Assembly (NCBI RefSeq): GCF_041435335.1
Contig: NZ_CP108430.1
Coordinates: 4,805,501-4,869,500 of the forward strand
Length of the DNA stretch: 64,000 nucleotides
Source: Streptomyces sp. NBC_01283
Lineage (GTDB): Bacteria; Actinomycetota; Actinomycetes; Streptomycetales; Streptomycetaceae
Reading direction: 5' to 3'
The position numbers were made by a program, and so were the translations under genes. Below, piece after piece: positions 18,615-27,380 of this stretch; position 1 is the stretch's first letter; the number at the start of each line of letters is the position of its first letter. A model generated the notes under the pieces. The model had not been told where the DNA came from and searched no databases. It saw only the letters and a list, made by a program, of their open reading frames with translations.

Positions 18615-18970
18615 GCCGAGGCCGTCGGCGGCACGGCGCACGGCACGGGCCGCCGTACGGCGCACGGCGCACGGCACAGCTCACGGCACGGCACGGCTCA
18701 CGGCACAACCCGCGCCCGTCCAGGCCCTCACTCCACTCCCCACGCCCCGCTCCCCGGAACGCTTCCTTCCGTTCTCGTCGATTAGCGACGAACGGTGACG
18801 GAGTGCGTGCGTAATGTGATGTGCTGGGATCGACCGTCGATCCGGACATGCCAGCAGCAGCAACCCGCACAGCACGACAACCCGCAACACACAGCAACCC
18901 GCACCGCACAGCGACTCGCACCGCACAGCGCAGGGCAATCTCGGGGGAGCAGCCAGGGAGGGGTACACAC
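18615..18970. other. low-complexity intergenic region
   Basis: The left part (18630-18715) is built from iterated GCACGGC/ACGGCGC words and the right part (18845-18940) from iterated CGCACAGC/CAACCCGCA words. No RNA gene or protein-coding gene is supported. A promoter for the next gene is expected near its right end. Confidence 0.7.
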
Positions 18971-20464
18971 ATGGGGACGGAGCAGATCCGCAGGTGGGAA
19001 TCGGGCGCCCTGGCGCATGCCGTGACCGACCCCTTCGGGCAAGGGCCCCTGCCCTGGCTCCGAGGCCCCGAGCACTACTTCGACGACACGGGCCAGGTCG
19101 TCCCCTGGTACATCGACCACGCCCCGTCCCCCGGCGCACGGAACATCCCCGCGCCCCGCGACCGCCCCCGTACGAACGGCCCCCGCACCGCCGACGACGT
19201 GCACGGCCAGATCAAGGGCTTCGCGTCCACCGGCGCCGCCGCACCCGGCGAGGCGATCGACTTCCACGTGACGGTGGACCCGCCCCAGCAGTTCAGCGTC
19301 GACATCTACCGCATCGGTCACTACGGCGGGGACGGCGCCAGCAAGATCAGCACGAGCCCGCGTCTCTCCGGCATCGTCCAGCCGCCCCCGCTCGCCGCCG
19401 ACCGCACGGTCTCCTGCCACCACTGGTGGCTCTCCTGGCGGCTGCAGATCCCGAGTTACTGGAGCGTCGGGGCGTACGTGGCGGTCCTCACCACGGTCGA
19501 CGGCTACCGCTCGCACGTCCCGTTCACGGTCCGCGACGACCACCGGGCCGACTTGCTCCTCCTCCTGCCGGACATCACCTGGCAGGCGTACAACCTCTAT
19601 CCCGAGGACGGCCGCACGGGCGCGAGCCTCTACCACGCGTGGGACGAGAAGGGCCGCCTCCTGGGCGAGAGCGAGGCCGCCCACACGGTCTCCTTCGACC
19701 GTCCGTACGCGGGCGCGGGCCTGCCCCTGCACGTCGGCCACGCCTACGACTTCATCCGCTGGGCCGAGCGGTACGGCTACGACCTCGCGTACGCCGACAC
19801 CCGCGACCTGCACGCCGGCCGCATCGATCCGACCCGCTACCGGGGCCTGGTCTTCCCGGGCCACGACGAGTACTGGTCGTCGAACATGCGCCGTACCACG
19901 GAGCGGGCCCGCGCGCACGGCACGTCCCTCGTCTTCCTCTCCGCCAACACCATGTACTGGCAGGTGGAGTTGGGCCCTTCCCCGTCCGGCGTGGAGGACC
20001 GTCTGCTGACCTGCCGCAAGCGTCACGGCCCCGGCAAACCGGCCCTCTGGCGGGAGCAGGACAAGGCCGAACAGCAGCTCCTCGGCATCCAGTACGCGGG
20101 CCGGGTCCCCGAGCCCGCCCCGCTCGTCGTGCGCAACGCCGACCACTGGTTGTGGGAGGCGACCGGCGCGCACGAGGGGGACGAGATCGCGGGCCTGGTC
20201 GCGGGCGAGGCCGACCGGTATTTCCCGCGCACCGCGCTGCCGGAGCACCAGGGCCGCATCCTTCTCGCCCACTCTCCGTACGAGGACTCCGACGGCGTCA
20301 CACGCCACCAGGAGTCATCCCTCTACCGCGCCCCGTCCGGCGCCCTGGTCTTCGCCTCGGGCACCTTCGCCTGGTCCCCGGCGCTCGACCGCCCCGGCCA
20401 TGTGGACACCCGGGTCCAGCGGGCCACGGCCAACCTCCTGGACCGCATCTGCAAACGGGACTGA
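18971..20464 (+). CDS. N,N-dimethylformamidase beta-subunit-like protein
   Basis: 497 residues from ATG 18971 (GGGAGGGG upstream); the frame is open earlier but that part is low-complexity. Recognisable features are an N-terminal beta-rich domain (FHVTVDPPQQFSVDIYRIGH, then GAYVAVLTTVDGYRSHVPF) and a Rossmann-like domain with LLLLPDITWQAYNLY, RPYAGAG, YRGLVFPGHDEYWS and VFLSANTMYWQVE. These match the large subunit of dimethylformamidase, an iron-dependent amidase. No signal peptide is seen. Substrate is unknown; many actinobacterial members have no assigned role. Confidence 0.75.
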   Translation: MGTEQIRRWESGALAHAVTDPFGQGPLPWLRGPEHYFDDTGQVVPWYIDHAPSPGARNIPAPRDRPRTNGPRTADDVHGQIKGFASTGAAAPGEAIDFHVTVDPPQQFSVDIYRIGHYGGDGASKISTSPRLSGIVQPPPLAADRTVSCHHWWLSWRLQIPSYWSVGAYVAVLTTVDGYRSHVPFTVRDDHRADLLLLLPDITWQAYNLYPEDGRTGASLYHAWDEKGRLLGESEAAHTVSFDRPYAGAGLPLHVGHAYDFIRWAERYGYDLAYADTRDLHAGRIDPTRYRGLVFPGHDEYWSSNMRRTTERARAHGTSLVFLSANTMYWQVELGPSPSGVEDRLLTCRKRHGPGKPALWREQDKAEQQLLGIQYAGRVPEPAPLVVRNADHWLWEATGAHEGDEIAGLVAGEADRYFPRTALPEHQGRILLAHSPYEDSDGVTRHQESSLYRAPSGALVFASGTFAWSPALDRPGHVDTRVQRATANLLDRICKRD

Positions 20465-20549
20465 GTGCCCACCGGCATCCCCCTGGCCGAGAGCCGCCTC
20501 CCCATGCGGGAGAATCAGCAGCATTCAGTCATAACCACGGGGAGGAACC

Positions 20550-21446
20550 GTGTCCGGATTCGTAGAAAAGCCCGAGCCGCTTCAGGTGCCGGGCCTGGTG
20601 CACGTGCACACCGGCAAGGTGCGCGACCTGTACCAGAACGAGGCGGGCGACCTCGTGATGGTCGCGAGCGACCGCATGTCCGCCTACGACTGGGTGCTGC
20701 CCACGGAGATCCCTGACAAGGGCAGGGTCCTCACGCAGCTCTCCCTGTGGTGGTTCGACCAGCTCGCCGATCTCGTACCGAACCACGTCATCTCCACCGA
20801 CGTCCCGCCCGGCGCCCCCGCCGAGTGGGAGGGCCGCACCACGGTCTGCAAGTCCCTGGAGATGGTCCCGGTCGAGTGCGTCGCCCGCGGCTATCTCACG
20901 GGCTCCGGCCTGGTCGAGTACAACGACTCGCGCACCGTCTGCGGCCTCGCGCTGCCCGACGGCCTGAGCGACGGCTCGGAGCTGCCCGCGCCGATCTTCA
21001 CGCCCGCCACGAAGGCGGCGGTCGGCGAGCACGACGAGAACGTGAGTTACGAGGAAGTGGCCCGTCAGGTGGGTGCCGAGACGGCGGCCCAGCTCCGCCA
21101 GGCGACCCTCGCGGTCTACGGCCGGGCCCGTGACATCGCCCGCGAGCGCGGCGTGATCCTCGCCGACACGAAGTTCGAGTTCGGCTTCGAGGGGGAGACG
21201 CTGGTCATTGCCGACGAGGTGCTGACCCCGGACTCGTCCCGCTTCTGGCCCGCCGACAGCTGGCAGCGGGGCCGCGCCCAGCCGTCGTTCGACAAGCAGT
21301 TCGTCCGCGACTGGCTGACCTCGCCGGCCTCCGGCTGGGACCGCGAGAGCGAGCAGCCGCCGCCCCCGCTCCCGCAGGACGTGGTGGACGCCACGCGCGC
21401 CAAGTACATCGAGGCGTACGAGCGCCTGACCGGCACTCCCTGGTAG
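20550..21446 (+). CDS. purC: SAICAR synthase
   Basis: 298 residues from GTG 20550 with GGGGAGG just upstream. Phosphoribosylaminoimidazole-succinocarboxamide synthase condenses CAIR with aspartate using ATP. Motifs in order: HTGKVRDLYQ, MVASDRMSAYDWVLPTEIPDKG (ASDRMSAYD), VPVECVARGYLTGSG, PIFTPATKA, LADTKFEFGF, IADEVLTPDSSRFWP. Length is that of the eukaryote-like ~300-aa class. It stands alone, followed by a terminator. Confidence 0.97.
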   Translation: MSGFVEKPEPLQVPGLVHVHTGKVRDLYQNEAGDLVMVASDRMSAYDWVLPTEIPDKGRVLTQLSLWWFDQLADLVPNHVISTDVPPGAPAEWEGRTTVCKSLEMVPVECVARGYLTGSGLVEYNDSRTVCGLALPDGLSDGSELPAPIFTPATKAAVGEHDENVSYEEVARQVGAETAAQLRQATLAVYGRARDIARERGVILADTKFEFGFEGETLVIADEVLTPDSSRFWPADSWQRGRAQPSFDKQFVRDWLTSPASGWDRESEQPPPPLPQDVVDATRAKYIEAYERLTGTPW

Positions 21447-21455
21447 CGGAACACG

Positions 21456-21495
21456 AAGAAACCCCCGGCGCCGAGAGGCACCGGGGGTTCTTTTC
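21456..21495 (+). terminator. terminator after purC
   Basis: Inverted repeat AAACCCCCGGCGCC / GGCACCGGGGGTT with loop GAGA (one mismatch) followed by CTTTT. It lies just before the 3' end of the convergent tRNA-Gly gene. Confidence 0.85.
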
Positions 21496-21496
21496 G

Positions 21497-21572
21497 TGGA
21501 GCGGACGACCAGGTTCGAACTGGCGACCTCAACCTTGGCAAGGTTGCGCTCTACCAACTGAGCTACGTCCGC
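21497..21572 (-). tRNA. tRNA-Gly (GCC)
   Basis: 76 nt on the minus strand including encoded CCA. Acceptor GCGGACG/CGTCCGC, anticodon loop TTGCCAA (GCC), normal D-loop with GG and T-loop TTCGAAC. It differs from the second copy at 25439 by compensatory changes in the acceptor and T stems. Confidence 0.96.
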
Positions 21573-21595
21573 GCTGCGCCGAAGCGCGAGCCCAA

Positions 21596-22204
21596 CTATA
21601 CCCAACCTCGCTCGCGTGCGAGACGCACCGCGGCATGCCGGTTCTCGGCCCCGATCTTGGTGGCGGCGGACGAGAGGTAGTTCCGGACCGTTCCCTGGGA
21701 CAGCGCGGCCCGCTCGGCGATCTCCGCGACGGGCGCACCGTCGGCGGCGAGTTCGAGCACCTCGGCCTCGCGGACGGTCAGCGGGGAGTCCCCGGCGGAG
21801 ATCGCGTCGGCGGCCAACTCCGGGTCCACATAGCGGTTACCGGCATGAACGGTGCGGATGATCTCGGCGAGGCGCTGCGCGCTCACGGTCTTCGGGACGA
21901 AGCCCCGTACCCCCACCGCGAGCGCCCGCTTGAGATGACCCGGTCTGCCATGACTCGTCACGATCATGGTGCGGCAGTCCGGGAGTTCATCACGCAGAGA
22001 TGTGGCCACCGTCACACCGTCGGCGCCCGGCATCTCCAGGTCGAGCACGGCCACATCGGGCCGGTGCGCCCGCGCCATGGCGAGGGCCTCGGGTCCGGTG
22101 GCGGCCTCGGCGACCACGACGAGGTCGTCCTCCAGCGCGAGGAGCGCGGCGAGGGCGCCACGGATGAGGTGCTCGTCGTCGGCGAGCAGCACACGCAGGC
22201 TCAT
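21596..22204 (-). CDS. NarL/FixJ-family response regulator
   Basis: 202 residues. Receiver domain with acidic pair DD at 9-10, phospho-acceptor Asp55 in VAVLDLEMPG, conserved Thr/Ser in TMIVTSHG and Lys in FVPKTVS. A LuxR-type HTH (LTVREAEVLELAADG, then LSQGTVRNYLSSA) fills about residues 140-200. Its ATG overlaps the stop of the kinase gene by four bases (22201-22204), implying translational coupling. It likely regulates the upstream ABC exporter genes, as in DesKR/YvfTU-type systems. Confidence 0.93.
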   Translation of the reverse strand: MSLRVLLADDEHLIRGALAALLALEDDLVVVAEAATGPEALAMARAHRPDVAVLDLEMPGADGVTVATSLRDELPDCRTMIVTSHGRPGHLKRALAVGVRGFVPKTVSAQRLAEIIRTVHAGNRYVDPELAADAISAGDSPLTVREAEVLELAADGAPVAEIAERAALSQGTVRNYLSSAATKIGAENRHAAVRLARERGWV

Positions 22205-23502
22205 CGCGTGACCCTTTCGGCTTCTTCCTGGTGGTGACGGTCGCCCTGGCGACTCTCGTTCGGGTCACGCTCGTCCTGCCGGGGGCGGGCCAGCGGCACC
22301 TCCGCGACGAGGCGGAACCGCCCCTCGCCGGAGGTGAGGTCCAGCGTCCCGTCCACCGCGGCGAGCCGCTCCCTGAGCCCGGCGAGGCCGGAACCCTTCC
22401 TGCCCTCCGGCGCGGCCTCGGGCACCCCGTCGTTCTCGACGGCCAGGGACGTACGTTCATCGGTGATCGTCAGGGTGATGTCGCACCGCCGCGCGTCCCC
22501 GTGCCGCAGCACATTGGTGGTCGCCTCGCGCACCACCCAGCCCAACGCGGACTGCACCGGGACGGAGAGCCCCGCGGACGACCCGGTGACCCGGCAGTCG
22601 ATCCCGGCCGCCTCCAGAACTCCCTGCGCACCGGCGAGTTCGACCGCGAGGTCGGCCTCCCGGTAGCCCCGCACCACTTCCCGCACCTCCCGCTGCGACT
22701 CCTGGGCGATCCGCTGCACCTCGACCATCTGGTCGACGGCTTCGGGCCGCCCCCGCCTGGCCAGCTGCACGGCCAGCTCGCTCTTCAGGGCGATGACCGC
22801 GAGGTTGCGCCCCATCACGTCGTGCAGGTCCCGCCCGAACCGCAGCCGCTCCTCGGCCACCGCGAGCCGCGCCTCGACCTCGCGGGCCCGGTCTGCCTCC
22901 CACATCACGGCGAGCGTCCAGGCGCCGCAGCGCGACGAGAGCAGGGAGACCAGTGTGCCGAGGGTGATCACCACGGCCGTGCCCACGAGCCGCCCGTCGT
23001 GCACGCCGATCGCGGCGAACGCCGCCACGGTGGCGGCCCCGATCACGGCGAACCGGATGAAGAACGTACGGATCGGTACGGCGAAAGCCAGCGACTGTCC
23101 GTAGGGCATCACCGCGAACATCGTGGCGAGGGTGAGCATCTCGGCCTCGACCCCGCGCACGGCCTGCAGGGCGACGACGAGGCCCAGCGTCGTGACCATC
23201 AGCGCGAGTGACACGGCGAGGTCGCGGCGCGGAGGCTGCGCGCGCTTCAGGAAGTGGTCGAGCGAGCGGCGCATCGTGCGGTTGACGTGGACGCACTGCA
23301 GGACGGCCGTCAGGAGCAGCGAGCAGCCGAGGGCCAGCGGGAGGGGCCCGTGCCGCACGGCCACGAGCAGGGGCACCGAGCCCCAGCTGACGAGGAAGAC
23401 CCAGGGCATGGCGTGCCACATGGCCATGGACTGGAACTCGACCTTCTCGATCTTGCTCCGCTCGTGCCAGCCGCGCTTCAGCCCCTGGATTCGGCCGACC
23501 AC
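22201..23502 (-). CDS. sensor histidine kinase (HisKA_3 type)
   Basis: 433 residues from GTG 23502, chosen for the GGGGG box upstream; the frame opens earlier at 23538. About five or six membrane helices occupy the N-terminal half. The phosphorylation site is in FGRDLHDVMGRNLAVIALKS (His near 226). The ATPase domain has GWVVREATTNVLRHGDA (N box) and GSGLAGLRERL (G box). The membrane topology is like DesK-family kinases that sense envelope state. It pairs with the overlapping response regulator and follows the ABC genes by 58 bp. Confidence 0.92.
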   Translation of the reverse strand: MVGRIQGLKRGWHERSKIEKVEFQSMAMWHAMPWVFLVSWGSVPLLVAVRHGPLPLALGCSLLLTAVLQCVHVNRTMRRSLDHFLKRAQPPRRDLAVSLALMVTTLGLVVALQAVRGVEAEMLTLATMFAVMPYGQSLAFAVPIRTFFIRFAVIGAATVAAFAAIGVHDGRLVGTAVVITLGTLVSLLSSRCGAWTLAVMWEADRAREVEARLAVAEERLRFGRDLHDVMGRNLAVIALKSELAVQLARRGRPEAVDQMVEVQRIAQESQREVREVVRGYREADLAVELAGAQGVLEAAGIDCRVTGSSAGLSVPVQSALGWVVREATTNVLRHGDARRCDITLTITDERTSLAVENDGVPEAAPEGRKGSGLAGLRERLAAVDGTLDLTSGEGRFRLVAEVPLARPRQDERDPNESRQGDRHHQEEAERVTR

Positions 23503-23560
23503 GTCATGACCCCCTTCTCGGGTTCTCGGATTCCGCACTTCCGCGGCTTATGCCACTTCC

Positions 23561-24355
23561 TCAGCGCCGCGGCTCCCAGCGGAACCACCGGCGTACAGCA
23601 AACACCGAGACCACGGTCCAGGCCACCGCGGTGGCCAGGGCGGCCAGGGTGTCGGCGCCGGAGAGCTCGCCGGTCCAGCCGCCGCGCACCAGCGTGATCA
23701 CCGGACTCAGCGGGAGGAGTTCGCAGACCGAGGCCAGCTTGTCGGGCATGACCTCGAAGGGGATGAAGAGACCGGACCCGAACATCGAGCCGAACGCCAG
23801 CGGCATGGCCATGACCTGCGCCGACTCCACGGACCTGCTGAGGCTCGCGGTCACCGCCCCGAGGGCGCTGAACATCACCAGGCCGAGCAGCACTCCGATG
23901 ACGGCGAGCTGCGGCGCGTTCGGCGCCCCCGCGTCGAGCAGGACGGTACAGCCGATCGCCAGGACGACGGCCTGGACCACTCCGATGGCGACCGACGGCA
24001 GGGCGGCCCCGGCGAGGATCTCCGGGTCCCGCAGCTCACCGGTGCGCAGCCGCTTGAGCACCAGCTCCTCGCGGCGGGCGGCGTAGACGGCGGTCAGTGC
24101 CGAGTAGACGGCGAAGAGCAGGGAGAAGCCGATGGCGCCGGGCACCACCACGGCTCCGACCGAGAGGCCGGCGCCCTTGAGGTCCATGCCGTCCGCGACC
24201 TGGCGCAGGCTGAACGGCATCACGACCGGCACGAACAGGGCCGCGAACAGCGTGCCCTTGCTGCGCCCGAGCAGCGTCAGCTCGGCCCGCGCCAGCGCGG
24301 CCATCCGCCGGGCGGGAGTCGACACCGCTTCCGTGGTCGCTGTCAGCGCGCTCAT
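23561..24355 (-). CDS. ABC-2 type transporter permease
   Basis: 264 residues from ATG 24355, overlapping the ATPase stop by four bases. Six membrane helices are evident, with the motif LAFGSMFGSGLFIPFEVMPD and PLSPVITLVRGG characteristic of DrrB/YvfS-type drug or lipid exporters. A much longer frame runs upstream through the ATPase gene but is only an out-of-frame shadow there. Confidence 0.9.
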   Translation of the reverse strand: MSALTATTEAVSTPARRMAALARAELTLLGRSKGTLFAALFVPVVMPFSLRQVADGMDLKGAGLSVGAVVVPGAIGFSLLFAVYSALTAVYAARREELVLKRLRTGELRDPEILAGAALPSVAIGVVQAVVLAIGCTVLLDAGAPNAPQLAVIGVLLGLVMFSALGAVTASLSRSVESAQVMAMPLAFGSMFGSGLFIPFEVMPDKLASVCELLPLSPVITLVRGGWTGELSGADTLAALATAVAWTVVSVFAVRRWFRWEPRR

Positions 24356-25305
24356 GCCACCGTCTCCTTCTCCGCGGCGCCGGCCGCGCTCTCGGCGTCC
24401 CGCGCGATACGCAGGAACGCCTCCTCCAGCGATGCGGCCCGTACGTCGAGCCTGCCGAGCTCGACGTTCGTGTCCCGCGCCCACAGCAGCAGTCCCGTTG
24501 CCGCCCGCTGCAACTCGTGCGTACGCAGCCGGACCCGTCCGCCGACGATCTCGTGGTCGCTCACCCCGAGCTCGTTGAGCGGCGGCAGGTCCCCGACGAA
24601 GTACCCGGCCGGGAGTTCGAAGGAGACCTGCGAGGGCTGCTCGGCCACCACGTCGGCGACCCGTCCTTCGGCCGCGATCCGGCCCTCGTGCAGGATCGCG
24701 AGCCGGTCGGCGAGGTTCTCGGCCTCTTCGAGGTAGTGCGTGGTGAGCAGCACTGTCGTGCCGTTGTCGCGCAGGGCCCGCACCAACTCCCAGGTCTCGC
24801 GGCGCCCTTCGGCGTCGAGCCCGGTCGTCGGTTCGTCGAGGAAGAGCACCTCGGGCTGCCCGATGAGGGCGGTGGCGAGGTCGAGCCGCCGCTTCTCGCC
24901 GCCGGAGAGCATCTTCACGCGTACGCCGGCCCGTTTGCCGAGGCCCACCATGTCCAGGGCTTCGGCGGCGGGGCGGGCGCCGCTGGTGCAGGCGGCCCAC
25001 ATCCGGATGGTCTCGGCGACCGTCAGCTCGGAGGGGAAGCCGCCTTCCTGGAGCATCACCCCGATCCGGTGGCGCACGGCGCCCCGCTCGGCGTACGGAT
25101 CGTGCCCGAGCACCCGCACCCGCCCCCCGGCGGGTGCGGCGAGCCCTTCGAGGAGTTCGACGGTGGAGGTCTTTCCGGCGCCGTTGGTCCCGAGCAGCGC
25201 GAAGAGCTCACCTCGTCCGACGGAGAACGAGACTCCCCGGACCGCCTCGAAACCGCCCCCGTACACGCGCCGCAGATCGGTCACGTCGATCACTTGGTCA
25301 GTCAT
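24352..25305 (-). CDS. ABC transporter ATP-binding protein (exporter, DrrA-like)
   Basis: 317 residues. Walker A GTNGAGKT (39-46), Q-loop VMLQEGG, signature LSGGEKRRLDLA, Walker B VLFLDEPTTGLD and switch His in LLTTHYLEEAE. The C-terminal extension is as in the DrrA/antibiotic exporter group. It is the first gene of a four-gene operon (ATPase, permease, kinase, regulator), so the two-component pair probably senses the exported compound or membrane stress. Confidence 0.93.
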   Translation of the reverse strand: MTDQVIDVTDLRRVYGGGFEAVRGVSFSVGRGELFALLGTNGAGKTSTVELLEGLAAPAGGRVRVLGHDPYAERGAVRHRIGVMLQEGGFPSELTVAETIRMWAACTSGARPAAEALDMVGLGKRAGVRVKMLSGGEKRRLDLATALIGQPEVLFLDEPTTGLDAEGRRETWELVRALRDNGTTVLLTTHYLEEAENLADRLAILHEGRIAAEGRVADVVAEQPSQVSFELPAGYFVGDLPPLNELGVSDHEIVGGRVRLRTHELQRAATGLLLWARDTNVELGRLDVRAASLEEAFLRIARDAESAAGAAEKETVA

Positions 25306-25401
25306 GGGAAAAGCGTCCCCCGGCCGCGAGCGCCGGAGCAGTGCGCGCTGTCACCGGCTCGCATGACAAATGTCAGAAGGGGACGGCGGGGTGACACACG
25401 A

Positions 25402-25434
25402 AGAAGGCCCCGGTCGCGATGACCGGGGCCTTCT
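25402..25434. terminator. terminator between the ABC operon start and tRNA-Gly
   Basis: Perfect 14-bp stem AGAAGGCCCCGGTC / GACCGGGGCCTTCT with loop GCGAT, directly downstream of the minus-strand tRNA-Gly at 25439. It probably ends the tRNA transcript. Confidence 0.85.
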
Positions 25435-25438
25435 CAGA

Positions 25439-25514
25439 TGGAGCGAACGACGAGGTTCGAACTCGCGACCTCAACCTTGGCAAGGTTGCGCTCTACCAAC
25501 TGAGCTACGTTCGC
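25439..25514 (-). tRNA. tRNA-Gly (GCC), second copy
   Basis: 76 nt with encoded CCA. Compared with the copy at 21497, acceptor GCGGACG/CGTCCGC becomes GCGAACG/CGTTCGC and the T-stem CCAG/CTGG becomes CGAG/CTCG: both are paired, compensatory changes, so this is a real functional gene. Anticodon loop TTGCCAA is unchanged. Confidence 0.96.
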
Positions 25515-25593
25515 ATTGCCTCCGACCAGCTCTCACTGATCGGCGCGAGCACCAGCCTACCGCACTCGAAAGAGTGGTCGGTAAGCGCTGCAG

Positions 25594-25665
25594 AGCGGGT
25601 GACAGGAATTGCACACTGCGCCTTCCCCCTGGAAGGGGGATGTTCTACTACTGAACTACACCCGC
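25594..25665 (-). tRNA. structurally aberrant tRNA-Gly (UCC)
   Basis: 72 nt without encoded CCA. Acceptor GCGGGTG/CACCCGC, D-stem GTTC/GAAC, anticodon stem TCCCC/GGGGA and loop CTTCCAG (anticodon UCC) are intact. The D-loop is AGTAGTA, where elongator tRNA-Gly has AATGGTA, so G18 is lost. The T-loop reads TGCAATT after G53, giving GUGC in place of GTTC (Psi55 lost). The T-stem pairs five bases only with one bulged U (GCAG-U-G / CCTGT). It may be dedicated to peptidoglycan synthesis, a decoder of GGA with relaxed structure, or a decaying gene; see the finding. Confidence 0.8.
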
Positions 25666-25789
25666 AAGACTCCGTGAGGTTCGGGCCTTTCGGCCTTGCC
25701 CCTCGGCGTGGTCCAAACTCTAGCCGACCGGCGGGGGTGCAGGTCAAGTCGGTTGCCGAGGGGCCCTCCTGGCGGGCCGTCCGCCCAGG

Positions 25790-26107
25790 TCAGTTGGCTG
25801 CCTCGAAGGCCTCGTAGACCTTCTTGGGGATGCGGCCGCGGGGTGGCACGTCCATCTGGTGCGAGCGGGCCCAGGCGCGGACGGCCGCGGGGTTCGCCGC
25901 CACCGTCGTGTGCTTGAAGGCCTTGCCGGACTTCGACTGCTTGCGGGCCGCGTCCAGGTACGGGGCAAGTGCCTTGCGCAGTTTCTTGGCATTGGTTTGA
26001 TTGAGGTCGATCTCGTACGACTTGCCGTCAAGACCGAAGGCGATCGTCTCCGCCGCATCCCCGCCGTCGATGTCGTCAGAGAGAGTGACCACGACACGCT
26101 GCGCCAC
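25790..26107 (-). CDS. lsrL: Lsr2-family nucleoid-associated protein (LsrL-like)
   Basis: 105 residues. N-terminal dimerisation domain MAQRVVVTLSDDIDGGDAAE with YEIDLNQTNAKKLRKALAPY, a basic linker, and a C-terminal DNA-binding domain VRAWARSHQMDVPPRGRIPK with the RGR minor-groove loop at 90-92. Lsr2 proteins bind AT-rich DNA and silence acquired genes and specialised-metabolite clusters. The linker is short and the C-terminus matches what I recall of LsrL, the second streptomycete paralogue, rather than Lsr2 itself. It is divergent from purS. Confidence 0.88.
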   Translation of the reverse strand: MAQRVVVTLSDDIDGGDAAETIAFGLDGKSYEIDLNQTNAKKLRKALAPYLDAARKQSKSGKAFKHTTVAANPAAVRAWARSHQMDVPPRGRIPKKVYEAFEAAN

Positions 26108-26167
26108 GAATATCGGTCCCTTCGTGCGGCTCTACCGCGTTGACGTGCGGTGATGCCGACTGTCCGG

Positions 26168-26187
26168 CTGTTATGGGCACTGTTATG
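26168..26187. promoter_or_regulatory. direct repeat in the lsrL-purS divergent region
   Basis: CTGTTATG occurs twice, at 26168 and 26180, about 60-80 bp from the lsrL start, in a gap (26108-26451) that is strikingly AT-richer than its surroundings. Near the purS side a small inverted repeat TCTAC-GCGA-GTAGA also lies next to AATTTTT. The gap holds no gene; it must contain both divergent promoters. Regulatory role is inferred. Confidence 0.4.
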
Positions 26188-26451
26188 TGCAAAGCATCGG
26201 CTAATGCCATTTCCTTTGTACAGTGCCCGGCAATGCATTGTGAAGCCCGACTAAATCCGCCCGCGTGTCCGGACGCAATGGCGATGCGTGATCTTTTCCT
26301 GGATTTTTCGCGAAGGTGCCCCGTTCGATACACGAGTATGAGTCGGAACGTGACCGTCCTCACGTAGGTTTCTACGAATCTACGCGAGTAGAATTTTTGT
26401 GCGGGTAGTCTGAAGGGACCGCTCAGCCAGCACCACACACCGGGAGTGCCA

Positions 26452-26699
26452 GTGGCACGCGTCGTAGTCGACGTCATGCTCAAGCCGGAGATCCTCGACC
26501 CCCAGGGCCAGGCGGTGCAGCGTGCACTGCCGCGCCTCGGATTCAAGGGGATCGCCGACGTACGTCAGGGAAAGCGCTTCGAACTCGAGGTGGACGGGCC
26601 CGTCGATGACGCGGCCCTCGCCCGTATCCACGAGATGGCGGAAACCTTCCTCGCCAACACCGTGATCGAGGACTTCTTCGTAAAGGTGGAGGAAGAGAA

Positions 26700-26703
<4 letters not shown>
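26452..26703 (+). CDS. purS: FGAM synthase subunit PurS
   Basis: 83 residues from GTG 26452 (GGGAG five bases upstream; GTG 26446 would lack a site). The sequence [20 protein letters not shown], with [11 protein letters not shown] and [10 protein letters not shown], is the standard small subunit that bridges PurQ and PurL in the FGAM synthase complex. Its stop overlaps the purQ start by four bases. Confidence 0.95.

Positions 26704-27379
<676 letters not shown>

Positions 27380-27380
<1 letters not shown>

Noticed and set aside
23561..25000. Reading the permease as a 479-residue protein
   Set aside because: The upstream 215 residues are out-of-frame ATPase DNA; the permease family starts at ATG 24355, overlapping the ATPase stop.
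26108..26451. Purine or other riboswitch upstream of purS
   Set aside because: No three-way junction or conserved core was recognised; only short repeats are visible.
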